DNA from: Intestinimonas sp052065695
GTDB lineage: Bacteria > Bacillota > Clostridia > Oscillospirales > Oscillospiraceae
Assembly: GCF_052065695.1 (NCBI RefSeq)
Contig: NZ_JBQHTM010000008.1
Coordinates: 30,866 to 94,865 of the forward strand
Direction of reading: 5' to 3'
Length of the DNA: 64,000 nucleotides
Below, piece after piece: positions 54,051 through 62,973 of the stretch; position 1 is the stretch's first letter; each line of letters opens with the position of its first letter. The notes under the pieces were generated by a model, which saw only the letters and a program-made list of their open reading frames with translations, was not told the origin of the DNA and did not search any database. Position numbers and translations under genes: made by a program.

Positions 54051-56291
54051 TCACAGCAGGCTCATCTGCTCCTCGCCCCGGTCCTCCTCCTTCAGGAGGG
54101 CGCCGGCCACCGGCAGGCTCCGGGCCCGGTAGCGGGCGGCGTTCTGGATGGGGGTCTGGTCCAGGGGGGCGGCTCCCTCCACCCTGTACTTGGGCTTGAG
54201 GGTCATGACGCCCACGCCCTGGGTGGTGCGGGTGGTCTTGGGGGCGAGCAGCGCGGTGTGGAAGATGAGGCAGCGGCCCTCGGTGGACCATACCGCCATC
54301 TCCAGGTCCTCCCGGAGGAGGAAGCCCCGGACCAGGGGGCTCTTATCAGAGTATGCCCCGGTGAGGCGCTTTCTCCTCGTCTGGGTCTGGTAGCCGGCAA
54401 GCTCCACCCGGGCCACCTTGCCGTTTTCAAAGAAGAAGAGGAGGTTGCCGGAGTAGTCCCCGGGCACGCAGGCCCAAAGGAAGCTCTCCCCCTCATCGAA
54501 GCCCAGCTTGGTGGGCAGATAGTCGCCCAGAACGCTGGCCTTGGCGTCCTCGAAGTCGCTCATGCGGGTCTTGTAGCACTGCTGGCGGTCGGTGAAGACC
54601 AGCAGCTCGTCCCGGTTGGTGCACTCCCACTGGAGGTAGGCCCCGTCCCCCTCCTTGTACTTCTGCTCCGAGCTCATGCGCAGGGACTGGGGGGTAATCT
54701 TCTTAAAATAGCCCTTCTTGGAGAGAAAGACGTTCACCGGGTAGTCGGGCACGTCCTCTCCCCCGTCGTCAGCCTCCTCGGGCCGGTCGTAGAGGAGCCC
54801 GGTCTTCCGGGGAAGGGCGTACTTCTTCTTTACGGCGGCAAGCTCCGCCACGATGGTCTTTTTGATGCGGCCGGGGCTGTCCACCAGGTCCTGGAGGTCG
54901 GCGATCTCCTTTTCCAGGTCCTCGGTCTCCCGGGTGCGCTTGAGGATATACTCCTTGTTGATGTTGCGCAGCTTGATGTCGGCCACGTACTCGGCCTGTA
55001 CCTCGTCGATGCCGAAGCCGATCATCAGGTTGGGCACCACCTCGGCGTCCTCCTCGGTCTCCCGGATGATTTTGATGGCCTTGTCGATGTCCAGCAAAAT
55101 CTTCTGGAGGCCCTGGAGGAGGTGGAGCTTCTCCCGGCGCTTGCCCAGGACGAAATAGGTCCGGCGGCGGATGGACTCCATGCGCCAGGCCGTCCACTCC
55201 TCCAGGATCTGCCGCACCCCCATGACCCGGGGCATGCCGGCGATGAGGATGTTGAAGTTGCAGGAGAAGGAGTCCCGCAGGGGGGTCATGCGGAAGAGGC
55301 GGGCCATGAGCTTGTCCGGGTCGGTGCCCCGCTTCAGGTCCATGGTGAGCTTGAGGCCGCTCAGGTCGGTCTCATCCCGCATATCGGAGATCTCCTTCAC
55401 CTTGCCGCCCTTCACCAGCTCGGAGACCTTGTCCATGATGGCCTCCACAGTGGTGGAGTAGGGGATCTCGTAGATCTCGATGAGGTTTTCTTCCTTCACG
55501 TACCGCCACCTGGCCTGGACCTTGAAGGAGCCCCGGCCCGTCTCATAGATGGCGCTGAGCTCCTTCTCGTCGTAGAGGAGCTCGCCGCCGGTGGGGAAGT
55601 CGGGGGCCTTCAGGGTGGCCATCAGGTCGCAGTTGGGGTTTTTGAGGTAGGCGGCGGTGGTGTCGCACACCTCGGAGAGGTTGAAGCCGCAGATGTTGGA
55701 GGCCATGCCCACGGCGATGCCCATATTGGAGGACACCAGCACGTTGGGGAAGGTGGTGGGCAGGAGGGTAGGCTCTTCCATGGTGCCGTCGTAGTTGGGC
55801 ACGAAATCCACCGCGTCCTGGTCGATGTTCCGGAAAAACTCGGCGCAGATGGGGTCCAGGCGCACCTCGGTGTAACGGGGGGCGGCCCAGGCCATGTCCC
55901 GGGAGTAGACCTTGCCGAAGTTGCCCTTGGAGTCCACCAGGGGGTGGAGGAGGGCGCCGTAGCCCCGGCTCAGGCGGACCATGGTGTCGTAGATGGCGGC
56001 ATCGCCGTGGGGGTTCAATTTCATGGTGGCGCCCACCACGTTGGCGCTCTTGGTCCGGTTCCCGCCCAGCAGCTTCATCTGGTACATGGTGTAGAGGAGC
56101 TTGCGGTGGGAGGGCTTGAAGCCGTCGATCTCCGGGATGGCCCGGGAGACGATGACGCTCATGGCGTAGGGCATGTAGTTGAGCTCCAGGGTCTGGGTGA
56201 TGGGCTGCTCCAGCACCTCGGCGTGAAGGCCCAGGACATTGGAGTCGTCCACCCGCTTGCCCCCCTCCTGGGGGGCCTTTTTCTTAGCCAA
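54051..56291 (-). CDS. parC: DNA topoisomerase IV / gyrase-type subunit A, divergent form
   Basis: 746 residues. The winged-helix and tower region of type IIA topoisomerase A subunits is clear: YAMSVIVSRAIPEIDGFKPS, NPHGDAAIYDTMVRLSRGYG, and APRYTEVRL with the active-site Tyr near 138. It has no GyrA box (QRRGGKG) and a short, atypical C-terminal beta-pinwheel (residues about 500-746), so it is nearer to topo IV-like enzymes that cut and pass DNA for decatenation. It starts at TTG 56291: an in-frame stop lies just upstream and AAAGGA is ten bases before. Its partner parE is 2.3 kb upstream, separated by an inserted gene. Confidence 0.93.
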   Translation of the reverse strand: MAKKKAPQEGGKRVDDSNVLGLHAEVLEQPITQTLELNYMPYAMSVIVSRAIPEIDGFKPSHRKLLYTMYQMKLLGGNRTKSANVVGATMKLNPHGDAAIYDTMVRLSRGYGALLHPLVDSKGNFGKVYSRDMAWAAPRYTEVRLDPICAEFFRNIDQDAVDFVPNYDGTMEEPTLLPTTFPNVLVSSNMGIAVGMASNICGFNLSEVCDTTAAYLKNPNCDLMATLKAPDFPTGGELLYDEKELSAIYETGRGSFKVQARWRYVKEENLIEIYEIPYSTTVEAIMDKVSELVKGGKVKEISDMRDETDLSGLKLTMDLKRGTDPDKLMARLFRMTPLRDSFSCNFNILIAGMPRVMGVRQILEEWTAWRMESIRRRTYFVLGKRREKLHLLQGLQKILLDIDKAIKIIRETEEDAEVVPNLMIGFGIDEVQAEYVADIKLRNINKEYILKRTRETEDLEKEIADLQDLVDSPGRIKKTIVAELAAVKKKYALPRKTGLLYDRPEEADDGGEDVPDYPVNVFLSKKGYFKKITPQSLRMSSEQKYKEGDGAYLQWECTNRDELLVFTDRQQCYKTRMSDFEDAKASVLGDYLPTKLGFDEGESFLWACVPGDYSGNLLFFFENGKVARVELAGYQTQTRRKRLTGAYSDKSPLVRGFLLREDLEMAVWSTEGRCLIFHTALLAPKTTRTTQGVGVMTLKPKYRVEGAAPLDQTPIQNAARYRARSLPVAGALLKEEDRGEEQMSLL

Positions 56292-56328
56292 TGGTGATCA
56301 GTCCTTTGTACATATGGTCAGATGCGGC

Positions 56329-58344
56329 TCACCAGCCGGTCAGGTCCTCCAGGGCCATAGCGGCGGCCCCATCGGGCACCCCGGTCTCCGGCTTTCCGCC
56401 GGTCTCCTCCAGGGCGAAAGCGCCGGTGAGGGTCAGCTTCATCTGGTTCTTGAGGTGGAATTCGGCCTCCACGGTGCCGCCGGTGAGGTCAAAGTCCCAC
56501 TGGGCGGCAATGCGCATGGCGGGGGACCAGCTGCCATCGGGGGTGAGGAACAGCAGGCTGCCGGTGACGGTGCCGTCGTCGCCGAAGGCGCACTCCAGGG
56601 TAAAGTCCTCCAAGCCCAGGTAGTCGTAGGTATCCTCCCCGTAGCCCAGCAGGGCGGCCAGGTCGTCCATGCCCAGCCGCAGCACCCAGGCGTCCCCCTC
56701 CCGGATCAGGGCGTCGTCCCCCAGGAAGAGGGCCAGGGCATCGGCAAAGTCCATGGCGTCACGCCAGTAGAAAACAGGGCTTCCATAGGTGGTGCTCCGG
56801 GTAAGGGCCCAGGTCAGCGCCCCCACGGTGACGGAGGTCTCCCGGTCCATGAGGCCGGAGAGGAGGTCGGTCAGCTCCGCCGTGGTCTCCCCGTCCAGGG
56901 TGAACCACAGGTCCTTGGGATAGGGGGTTCCCAGCATGGAGAGAAGATCGGGCAGGCAGGAGGCGGTAAAGGCCATATCGCCGCTCTCCATATCCCAGCG
57001 CAGCTCATAGTCCCCGCTGAGGACGGCGGAGACCACCTGCCTCTCATCCTCGCCCACGTAGTCCAGCAGCCCCATCCGCTCCAGCAGGGTCATGAGGGCG
57101 GCCAGGTCGTATTTCCCGGTGGTCTGGAGGCTCTCCGGGCCGTAAAGGCTCTCCTGAGTCAGGGTCATAGGGTAGGTCTGGTCCCCATCGAGGGTATCGA
57201 ATATGGTGAGGGTGACGGTCCAGTCCTCGGTCTCCGCCCAGCGCTCCCAGGCCGGGATGCTTTTGGCCAGCACGCCGTTGAGGGCGGTGAAGCCGCCGTC
57301 GATGGTCTCCGTGAGGGCGGCGGGATCGATGACCACAGCGGTGGCATAGTCCTGGTCCCACCAGATCTCACAGCCGGCGGCCTGGGCCGTCTCCCGCAGG
57401 GGGACGTAGTCGCCGGTGAGGGTCAGGCCCAGAGCCTCCCCCAGCTGGGCGGCGGGGACGTAGGTGACGCCGTCTTCGGCGTAGGGCTTGTCAACCTCAA
57501 AGGTCAGGTAGGTGCCGTTGACCATGATCCCCAGCTCCCCGGGGACACCGCCCAGGTTTTCCTTGCTCTCGTAGGTCCAGGGGTCGGACGGCGCGGCGTA
57601 GTAATACAGATACTCCCAGGTGAGGTAGGTCTCGAACTCGGCCCGGTCCAGGAGGCCATAGTCGGCCATGAACGCCTCCTGGCTGTCATAGTAGGGGTAC
57701 TCCTGGGCAAAGTAGGCGCCCACGTCGAAGCCGTCCAGGGCGGTGGGGGTCTCCGCTAGCGCGGCGTCGATGTCGCTTCGGAGTTCCTCTATCCAGATGA
57801 GGTGGTTGGTGTAGTCCTCCTTCATGTACGCCTCAAAGGCCGCCCGGTCGGCCAGACCGTAGTCGGCCATAAAGGCCTCCTCCGGGTCCCTGTAATCGGG
57901 ATAGGCCCTCCGGAGCCAGGCGTCGGGGTCAAATCCGTCCAGATAGCCGGGGTGGGCGGCGGCGTACTCGGCCTGGGCCGCCTGCTGCTCCTCCAGGTAC
58001 ATGGCCGTCCCGGCCTGCTCCTCCAACAGCATAGCCCGGATGTAAGCCTCCGATTCCCCCCAGGCCTCGGCCATCTCGGCCACGGAGCCATAGCCCCAGG
58101 AGGTGCCGGCCCACTGGTCCAGGTTGGCCTCCATGGCGGCGGCCTCCTCGGGGTGGGCCTCCAGCCTGTCGGCCACGTAGGCGCCCATGGGATAGCCGGA
58201 GTCCCGGATGACCACGGAATCCTCCATGGACAGGGCTTCGTCTATGGTGGGCAGGGTCACCTCCTCCGGGGCAGCGGCCAGGGCGGGTGCGGACAGGGAC
58301 AGGGTCAGCGCCAAGGTCAGCAGAATGGAAATCAGCTTTTTCAT
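56329..58344 (-). CDS. Secreted protein with copper-amine-oxidase-like N-terminal domain
   Basis: 671 residues. Signal peptide MKKLISILLTLALTLSLSAP ends at ALAA. Residues 25-265 are acidic and contain a duplicated unit, EEAFMADYGLADRAAFEAYM and QEAFMADYGLLDRAEFETYL, about 75 residues apart. Residues 275-345 form a copper-amine-oxidase N1-type module (GIMVNGTYLTFEVDKPY, GVTYVPAAQLGEALGL, TAVVID), a common surface module of Clostridia with no enzymatic role. The rest is beta-rich and unrecognised. Very acidic throughout. It lies between parE and parC, which in related loci are adjacent, and is flanked by a hairpin cluster and a ghost of the parE end, so it looks inserted. Confidence 0.85.
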   Translation of the reverse strand: MKKLISILLTLALTLSLSAPALAAAPEEVTLPTIDEALSMEDSVVIRDSGYPMGAYVADRLEAHPEEAAAMEANLDQWAGTSWGYGSVAEMAEAWGESEAYIRAMLLEEQAGTAMYLEEQQAAQAEYAAAHPGYLDGFDPDAWLRRAYPDYRDPEEAFMADYGLADRAAFEAYMKEDYTNHLIWIEELRSDIDAALAETPTALDGFDVGAYFAQEYPYYDSQEAFMADYGLLDRAEFETYLTWEYLYYYAAPSDPWTYESKENLGGVPGELGIMVNGTYLTFEVDKPYAEDGVTYVPAAQLGEALGLTLTGDYVPLRETAQAAGCEIWWDQDYATAVVIDPAALTETIDGGFTALNGVLAKSIPAWERWAETEDWTVTLTIFDTLDGDQTYPMTLTQESLYGPESLQTTGKYDLAALMTLLERMGLLDYVGEDERQVVSAVLSGDYELRWDMESGDMAFTASCLPDLLSMLGTPYPKDLWFTLDGETTAELTDLLSGLMDRETSVTVGALTWALTRSTTYGSPVFYWRDAMDFADALALFLGDDALIREGDAWVLRLGMDDLAALLGYGEDTYDYLGLEDFTLECAFGDDGTVTGSLLFLTPDGSWSPAMRIAAQWDFDLTGGTVEAEFHLKNQMKLTLTGAFALEETGGKPETGVPDGAAAMALEDLTGW

Positions 58345-58401
58345 GGGGACCTCCTTTTCCTTGTTCCGTTTTGGGTGGGGACCGGCGGAGCGGCAGTCAT
58401 T

Positions 58402-58452
58402 TAGGAGATGTCGGCCAGCTCCAGGTATTTATAACCGTTTTCAGCGATATAC
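58402..58452 (-). pseudogene. Ghost of the parE 3' end
   Basis: On the minus strand these bases encode IAENGYKYLELADIS and a stop, identical in protein to the last 15 residues of the real parE (58627 onward). The DNA differs at the third position of about half the codons, and at first position only in the synonymous Leu TTG/CTG; the stop is TAA instead of TGA. No start or upstream parE sequence is attached. It lies 57 bases before the secreted protein gene. Confidence 0.85.
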
Positions 58453-58454
58453 CT

Positions 58455-58570
58455 CCCATCCGGCCAGGGCCGGATGGGCACCCGGACAGCATCTTCGGCG
58501 GGACAAATGAATGGTCCCGCCGCAAGGTTTTGCCCGCCGGGCAAAACGCTTGGACGCCGCTGACGCGGCG
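58455..58570. repeat. Cluster of four perfect hairpins
   Basis: CCCATCCGGCC/GGCCGGATGGG (58455-58478), CGGCGGGAC/GTCCCGCCG (58496-58522), GTTTTGCCC/GGGCAAAAC (58527-58547) and CGCCGC/GCGGCG (58555-58570), one after another in 116 bases. None has a T run. It fills the gap between parE and its ghost. Confidence 0.85.
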
Positions 58571-58626
58571 GCTCACATCCGTTCGCGGACCACATCGCCA
58601 TGCCGCCAGGTACCATAAAAAATACG

Positions 58627-60612
58627 TCAGGAAATATCGGCCAATTCCAGATATTTATACCCGTTTTCCGCGATGTGGTCCTTGCGCCCCTGGAGGTTGT
58701 CTCCCAGCAGCAGGTCGAAGGCGGCGGCGGTGCGCTCCACGTCCTCGGGCATGACCTTGATGAGACGGCGGGTGGCCGGGCTCATGGTGGTGAGCCACAT
58801 CATGTCGGGCTCGTTCTCGCCCAGGCCCTTGGAGCGCTGGATGGTGTACTTCTTCCCCTCCAGCTCCTTGAGGATGGCGGCCTTTTCGCTCTCACTGTAA
58901 GCAAACCAGGTCTTGTCCTTACAGCCGATCTCGTAGAGGGGGGACTCGGCGATATAGACGTACCCCCGCTGGATCAGGGTGGGGGTCAGGCGGTAGAGCA
59001 TGGTGAGGATGAGGGTGCGGATCTGGTAGCCGTCCACGTCGGCATCGGTGCAGATGACGATCTTGTTCCACCTGAGGTTCATGAGGTCAAACTCCGCCAT
59101 GTCCTTGGCGTGCTTGTCCTTGACCTCCACACCGCAGCCCAGCACCTTCAGGAGGTCGGTGATGATCTCGCTTTTGAAGATCTTGGCGTAGTCGGCCTTG
59201 AGGCAGTTCAGGATCTTGCCCCGCACCGGCATGATGCCCTGGAACTCGGCGTCCCGGCTGAGCTTGACGGCCCCCATGGCGGAGTCGCCCTCCACGATGT
59301 AGAGCTCCCGCCGCTCAGTGTCCTTGGTCCGGCAGTCCACGAACTTCTGCACCCGGTTGGAGATGTCCACGTTGCCGGAGAGCTTTTTCTTGATGTTCAG
59401 CCGGGCCTTTTCGGCGCTCTCCCGGGAGCGCTTGTTGATGAGGACCTGCTCGGCGATCTTCTGGGCATCGAAGGGGTTTTCGATGAAGTAGACCTCCAGC
59501 TGGCTCTTCAAAAACTCCGTCATGGCCTCCTGGACGAACTTGTTGTTGATGGCCTTCTTGGTCTGGTTCTCGTAGGAGGTCTGGGTGGAGAAGTTGTTGG
59601 AGACGAAGACCAGGCAGTCCTGGACGTCGTTCCAGGTGAGCTTGCTCTCGCTCTTCTGGTACTTGCCCTGGGCTTTCAGGTAGCCGTCGATGGCCGAGAC
59701 GAAGGCGGAGCGCACCGCCTTCTCCGGGGAGCCGCCGTGCTCCAGCCAGGAGGAGTTGTGGTAGTGCTCGATGACCTGGACCCGGTTGGAGAAGCAGAAG
59801 GACACGGAGAGCTTCACCTTGTAGTCGGGCTTGTCCGCCCGGTCCCGGCCCTTCCGCTCGGTCTGCCAGAACACCGGCTGGGTGAGGCTGTCCTCTCCGG
59901 CCAGCTCCCGGACATAGTCCTCGATGCCGTGCTCGTACTTGAAGTCGGTGGTCTCGAACTTGTTCCCCACCTGGTTGCGGAACCGGAAGGTGACCCCGGC
60001 GTTGACCACCGCCTGGCGCTTCAGGACATCCAGAAAGTACTCCACCGGGATGTTGATGTCGGTAAAGACCTCCAGGTCGGGCTTCCAGCGGAACTTGGAG
60101 CCGGTCTTTTTGCCGGAATAGGGGGCCTTCTGAAGGCCTCCAATGTTCTCGCCCTTTTCAAAGTGGAGGGTGTACTCCTGGCCGTCCCGGTGGATGACGG
60201 CGTCGAAGAACTCGCTGGCGTACTGGGTGGCGCAGGTACCCAGGCCGTTGAGGCCCAGGGAGTACTCGTAGTTGTCCCCCTCCAGGTTGTTGTACTTGCC
60301 GCCGGCGTAGAGCTCGCAGAAGACCAGCTCCCAGTTGAACTTGCCCTCCTTCTCGTTCCAGTCCACCGGGCAGCCCCGGCCGAAGTCCTCCACCTCGATG
60401 GACTGGTCGGCGTACCGGGTCACCGTGATGAGGTCGCCGTGGCCCTCCCGGGCCTCGTCGATGGCGTTGGACAGGATCTCGAATACGGCGTGCTCGCAGC
60501 CCTCCAGCCCGTCGGAGCCAAAAATGACGCCGGGCCGCTTGCGGACCCGGTCGGCACCCTTCAGGGAGGAGATGGAGTCGTTGCCGTAGCTTTTCGCGCT
60601 GCTCTTTGGCAT
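58627..60612 (-). CDS. parE: DNA topoisomerase IV / gyrase-type subunit B, divergent form
   Basis: 661 residues. GHKL ATPase domain with EILSNAIDEAREGHGD, DFGRGCP and the lid SLGLNGLG (usual form is SGGLHGVG); transducer; TOPRIM domain with LYIVEGDSAMGAVKLSRD (usual GDSAGG) near 439 and ICTDADVDGYQIR near 527, whose acidic residues bind Mg. It drives ATP-dependent strand passage with the A subunit encoded downstream. The changed lid and TOPRIM loops mark it as a second-type enzyme found in Clostridia in addition to the standard gyrase. ATG 60612 with GAGGGAG before it. Its last 15 codons recur as a ghost at 58402-58452. Confidence 0.94.
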   Translation of the reverse strand: MPKSSAKSYGNDSISSLKGADRVRKRPGVIFGSDGLEGCEHAVFEILSNAIDEAREGHGDLITVTRYADQSIEVEDFGRGCPVDWNEKEGKFNWELVFCELYAGGKYNNLEGDNYEYSLGLNGLGTCATQYASEFFDAVIHRDGQEYTLHFEKGENIGGLQKAPYSGKKTGSKFRWKPDLEVFTDINIPVEYFLDVLKRQAVVNAGVTFRFRNQVGNKFETTDFKYEHGIEDYVRELAGEDSLTQPVFWQTERKGRDRADKPDYKVKLSVSFCFSNRVQVIEHYHNSSWLEHGGSPEKAVRSAFVSAIDGYLKAQGKYQKSESKLTWNDVQDCLVFVSNNFSTQTSYENQTKKAINNKFVQEAMTEFLKSQLEVYFIENPFDAQKIAEQVLINKRSRESAEKARLNIKKKLSGNVDISNRVQKFVDCRTKDTERRELYIVEGDSAMGAVKLSRDAEFQGIMPVRGKILNCLKADYAKIFKSEIITDLLKVLGCGVEVKDKHAKDMAEFDLMNLRWNKIVICTDADVDGYQIRTLILTMLYRLTPTLIQRGYVYIAESPLYEIGCKDKTWFAYSESEKAAILKELEGKKYTIQRSKGLGENEPDMMWLTTMSPATRRLIKVMPEDVERTAAAFDLLLGDNLQGRKDHIAENGYKYLELADIS

Positions 60613-60650
60613 GGGTCTCCCTCACATTCAAACGATAATATCTCAGAATA

Positions 60651-60680
60651 AGTTTATCCCATTTCCACCCGTTCTGTCAA
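60651..60680 (-). promoter_or_regulatory. Promoter for parE
   Basis: Minus strand TTGACA (60675-60680), 18 bases, TAAACT (60651-60656). Confidence 0.6.
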
Positions 60681-60706
60681 GGAAGGGGAAGGGTCGAAAA
60701 AGGCAC

Positions 60707-60743
60707 AAAAAAAGACCGCCGGTCCCAAAAACGGCGGTCTTTT
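60707..60743 (-). terminator. Terminator of the metal-efflux operon
   Basis: GACCGCCG (60714-60721) pairs with CGGCGGTC (60732-60739), flanked by A and T runs; seven T follow on the minus strand. It is 12 bases past the ATPase stop. Confidence 0.85.
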
Positions 60744-60754
60744 CCTGAAAATGG

Positions 60755-62674
60755 TCAGGGCTGTCCTGCGCCCTTCATGGCCCGCATGGCGTTGAGGATG
60801 GCGATGACGGACACCCCCACGTCGGCGAAGACGGCCTCCCACATGTTGGCCTCACCCAGGGCGCCCAGCACCAGCACCAGGGCCTTCACCCCCAGGGCGA
60901 AGACAATGTTCTGCCGGACGATGACCAGGGTCTTTTTGGCGATGCGGATGGCCACGGCGATTTTGGAGGGCTTGTCGTCCATGAGGACCACATCGGCGGC
61001 CTCGATGGCGGCGTCGGAGCCCAGGCCCCCCATGGCGATGCCGATATCGGCCCGTGAGAGGACGGGGGCGTCGTTGATGCCGTCCCCCACGAAGGCCAGG
61101 CAGCCCTTCCCCGTCTTCTGCTCCAGCAGGGCCTCCACCCGCTCCACCTTATCGGCGGGCAGGAGCTGGGTGTGGACCTCGTCCAGGCCCAACTGGGCGG
61201 CCACGGCCTCTCCCACGGCCTTGGCGTCGCCGGTGAGCATCACCGTCTTGGCCACACCCAGGGCCTTCAGGTCGGCCACCGCCTGGGCGGCATCCTCCTT
61301 CACCTCGTCGGAGATGACGATGTGGCCCAGGTACTCCCCCTCCGACGCCACGTGGACGGTGGTGCCCACCCGGTGGCAGGGGTGCCAGGATACGCCGATG
61401 TCGTCCATGAGCTTGTCGTTGCCCACGAAGAGCTCCTTGCCGTCCACCACGGCCCGGACACCCCGACCGGAGCGCTCCTCCACGTCGGCCACCCGGCCGG
61501 AGTCAATGTCCTTGCCGTAGGCCTCTCGGAGGGAGCGGGCGATGGGGTGCTCCGACCAGCTCTCGGCCAGGGCGGCCAACTCCAGCAGCCGGTCCTCTCC
61601 GCAGGTCTCGGGGTGGATGGCGGTGACATTGAAGACTCCCTTGGTGAGGGTGCCCGTCTTGTCGAAGACCACGATCTGGGTCCTGGCCAGCACCTCCAGG
61701 TAGGCGCCCCCCTTCACCAGCACGCCGGCCTTGGACGCGCCGCCGATGCCGCCGAAGAAGCTCAGGGGCACCGAGATCACCAGGGCGCAGGGGCAGGAGA
61801 TGACCAGGAAGATGAGGGCCCGGTGGAGGCTCTCGCTCCAGGTCACGGCGCCGAAGAGGGGCGGAAGCACCGCCAGGGCCACGGCGGCAAAGACCACGGC
61901 GGGGGTATAGTACCGGGCGAACTTGGTGATGAAGTTCTCGGCCTTGGCCTTTTTGCTGCCGGCGTTCTCAACCAGGTCCAGGATCTTGGAGACGGTGGAC
62001 TCCTCAAAGGCCCTGGTGACCCGGACCTTCAAGAGGCCGGTGAGGTTGACGCAGCCGGAGATGACGTCGTCCCCGCTCTCCACCTCCCGGGGGAGGGACT
62101 CGCCGGTGAGGGCGGCGGTGTCCAGGTCGGACCGGCCCTCCAGCACCACGCCGTCCAGCGGCACCCGCTCCCCGGCCTTGATGAGGATGGTCTCCCCCAC
62201 CTCCACCTCGTCGGGGTCCACCTGCTCCACCGCGCCGTCCCGCTCCACGTTGGCGTAGTCAGGGCGGATCTCCATGAGTTCGGCAATGGACTGCCGGGAC
62301 TTGCCCACGGCGTAGCTCTGGAAGAGCTCGCCCACCTGGTAGAAGAGCATGACAAAGACGGCCTCGGCATACTCCCCGATCCACAGGGCCCCCACGGTGG
62401 CAATGGCCATGAGGAAGTTCTCGTCAAAGACCTGGCCGTGGGCGATGTTCCGCACCGCACGCCACAGGACGTCCCAGCCGATGACCAGATAGGGAATGAG
62501 GAACCGGGCCCATAGGGCCAGGGCAAAGGCCGCCGTACCGTCGGTTGCCGTCCGGCCCACCGACACAAGGGGCAGGCCCGCCGGCAGCCACAGGGTGGGG
62601 CCGAACATGGCCCACACCAGCAGCACCGCCGCCGCGATGATCCGCCACAGGGTCTTTTTCTGTTTGTTGGTCAT
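60755..62674 (-). CDS. Heavy-metal P1B-type ATPase (Zn/Cd/Pb type)
   Basis: 639 residues. P-type motifs: phosphorylation site DKTGTLTKG (Asp near 337), CPCALVISVP in transmembrane helix 6 (about 293) which binds the metal in transit, SEHPIA as the P1B HP locus, and GDGINDAPVLSRADIGIAMG. With a CPC motif and the ArsR/HMA neighbours, Zn, Cd or Pb export is likeliest; Cu is less likely. The usual N-terminal HMA domain is missing and is encoded as a separate small gene upstream. ATG 62674 (MTNKQKK) has GGAGGTGC nine bases before; a Met two codons earlier is too close. Confidence 0.94.
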   Translation of the reverse strand: MTNKQKKTLWRIIAAAVLLVWAMFGPTLWLPAGLPLVSVGRTATDGTAAFALALWARFLIPYLVIGWDVLWRAVRNIAHGQVFDENFLMAIATVGALWIGEYAEAVFVMLFYQVGELFQSYAVGKSRQSIAELMEIRPDYANVERDGAVEQVDPDEVEVGETILIKAGERVPLDGVVLEGRSDLDTAALTGESLPREVESGDDVISGCVNLTGLLKVRVTRAFEESTVSKILDLVENAGSKKAKAENFITKFARYYTPAVVFAAVALAVLPPLFGAVTWSESLHRALIFLVISCPCALVISVPLSFFGGIGGASKAGVLVKGGAYLEVLARTQIVVFDKTGTLTKGVFNVTAIHPETCGEDRLLELAALAESWSEHPIARSLREAYGKDIDSGRVADVEERSGRGVRAVVDGKELFVGNDKLMDDIGVSWHPCHRVGTTVHVASEGEYLGHIVISDEVKEDAAQAVADLKALGVAKTVMLTGDAKAVGEAVAAQLGLDEVHTQLLPADKVERVEALLEQKTGKGCLAFVGDGINDAPVLSRADIGIAMGGLGSDAAIEAADVVLMDDKPSKIAVAIRIAKKTLVIVRQNIVFALGVKALVLVLGALGEANMWEAVFADVGVSVIAILNAMRAMKGAGQP

Positions 62675-62717
62675 CACCATGCACCTCCAAAACCGCTGCC
62701 GGGGACCTCTTTTCCCC

Positions 62718-62936
62718 TCAGCGCAGGATCTTGCAGTCGGGCTCCACCCTTCTGCACACTTTGACTGCCTGGTCCAGAATCTCCTCAAACCGCTCGTCGT
62801 CGGCGTCCAGGGTCAGCTTCTGGGTGAGAAAGCTCACCGACGCATCGTTGACGCCGTCCAGCTTCTTAATGGCGTCCTCCATCTTGGCGGCGCAGTTGGC
62901 GCAGTCCAGATCCTCCAGCTTGAACTTTTTCTTCAT
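62718..62936 (-). CDS. Stand-alone heavy-metal-associated (HMA) domain protein
   Basis: 72 residues, a single ferredoxin-like HMA domain with the metal site DCANCAAKME (Cys12, Cys15). Such proteins carry soft metals to P1B ATPases. Here it stands in for the N-terminal domain missing from the ATPase encoded 43 bases downstream. AGGAGGACACCACC precedes ATG 62936. It lies 37 bases after the ArsR gene, within one operon. Confidence 0.93.
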   Translation of the reverse strand: MKKKFKLEDLDCANCAAKMEDAIKKLDGVNDASVSFLTQKLTLDADDERFEEILDQAVKVCRRVEPDCKILR

Positions 62937-62973
62937 GGTGGTGTCCTCCTAACCTATAATTTGATTATTTTGA

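Noticed and set aside
58401..58616. A 71-codon gene ending in the ParE C-terminus
   Set aside because: Only the last 15 codons match ParE; the rest runs through the hairpin cluster, so it is a gene fragment and not a gene.
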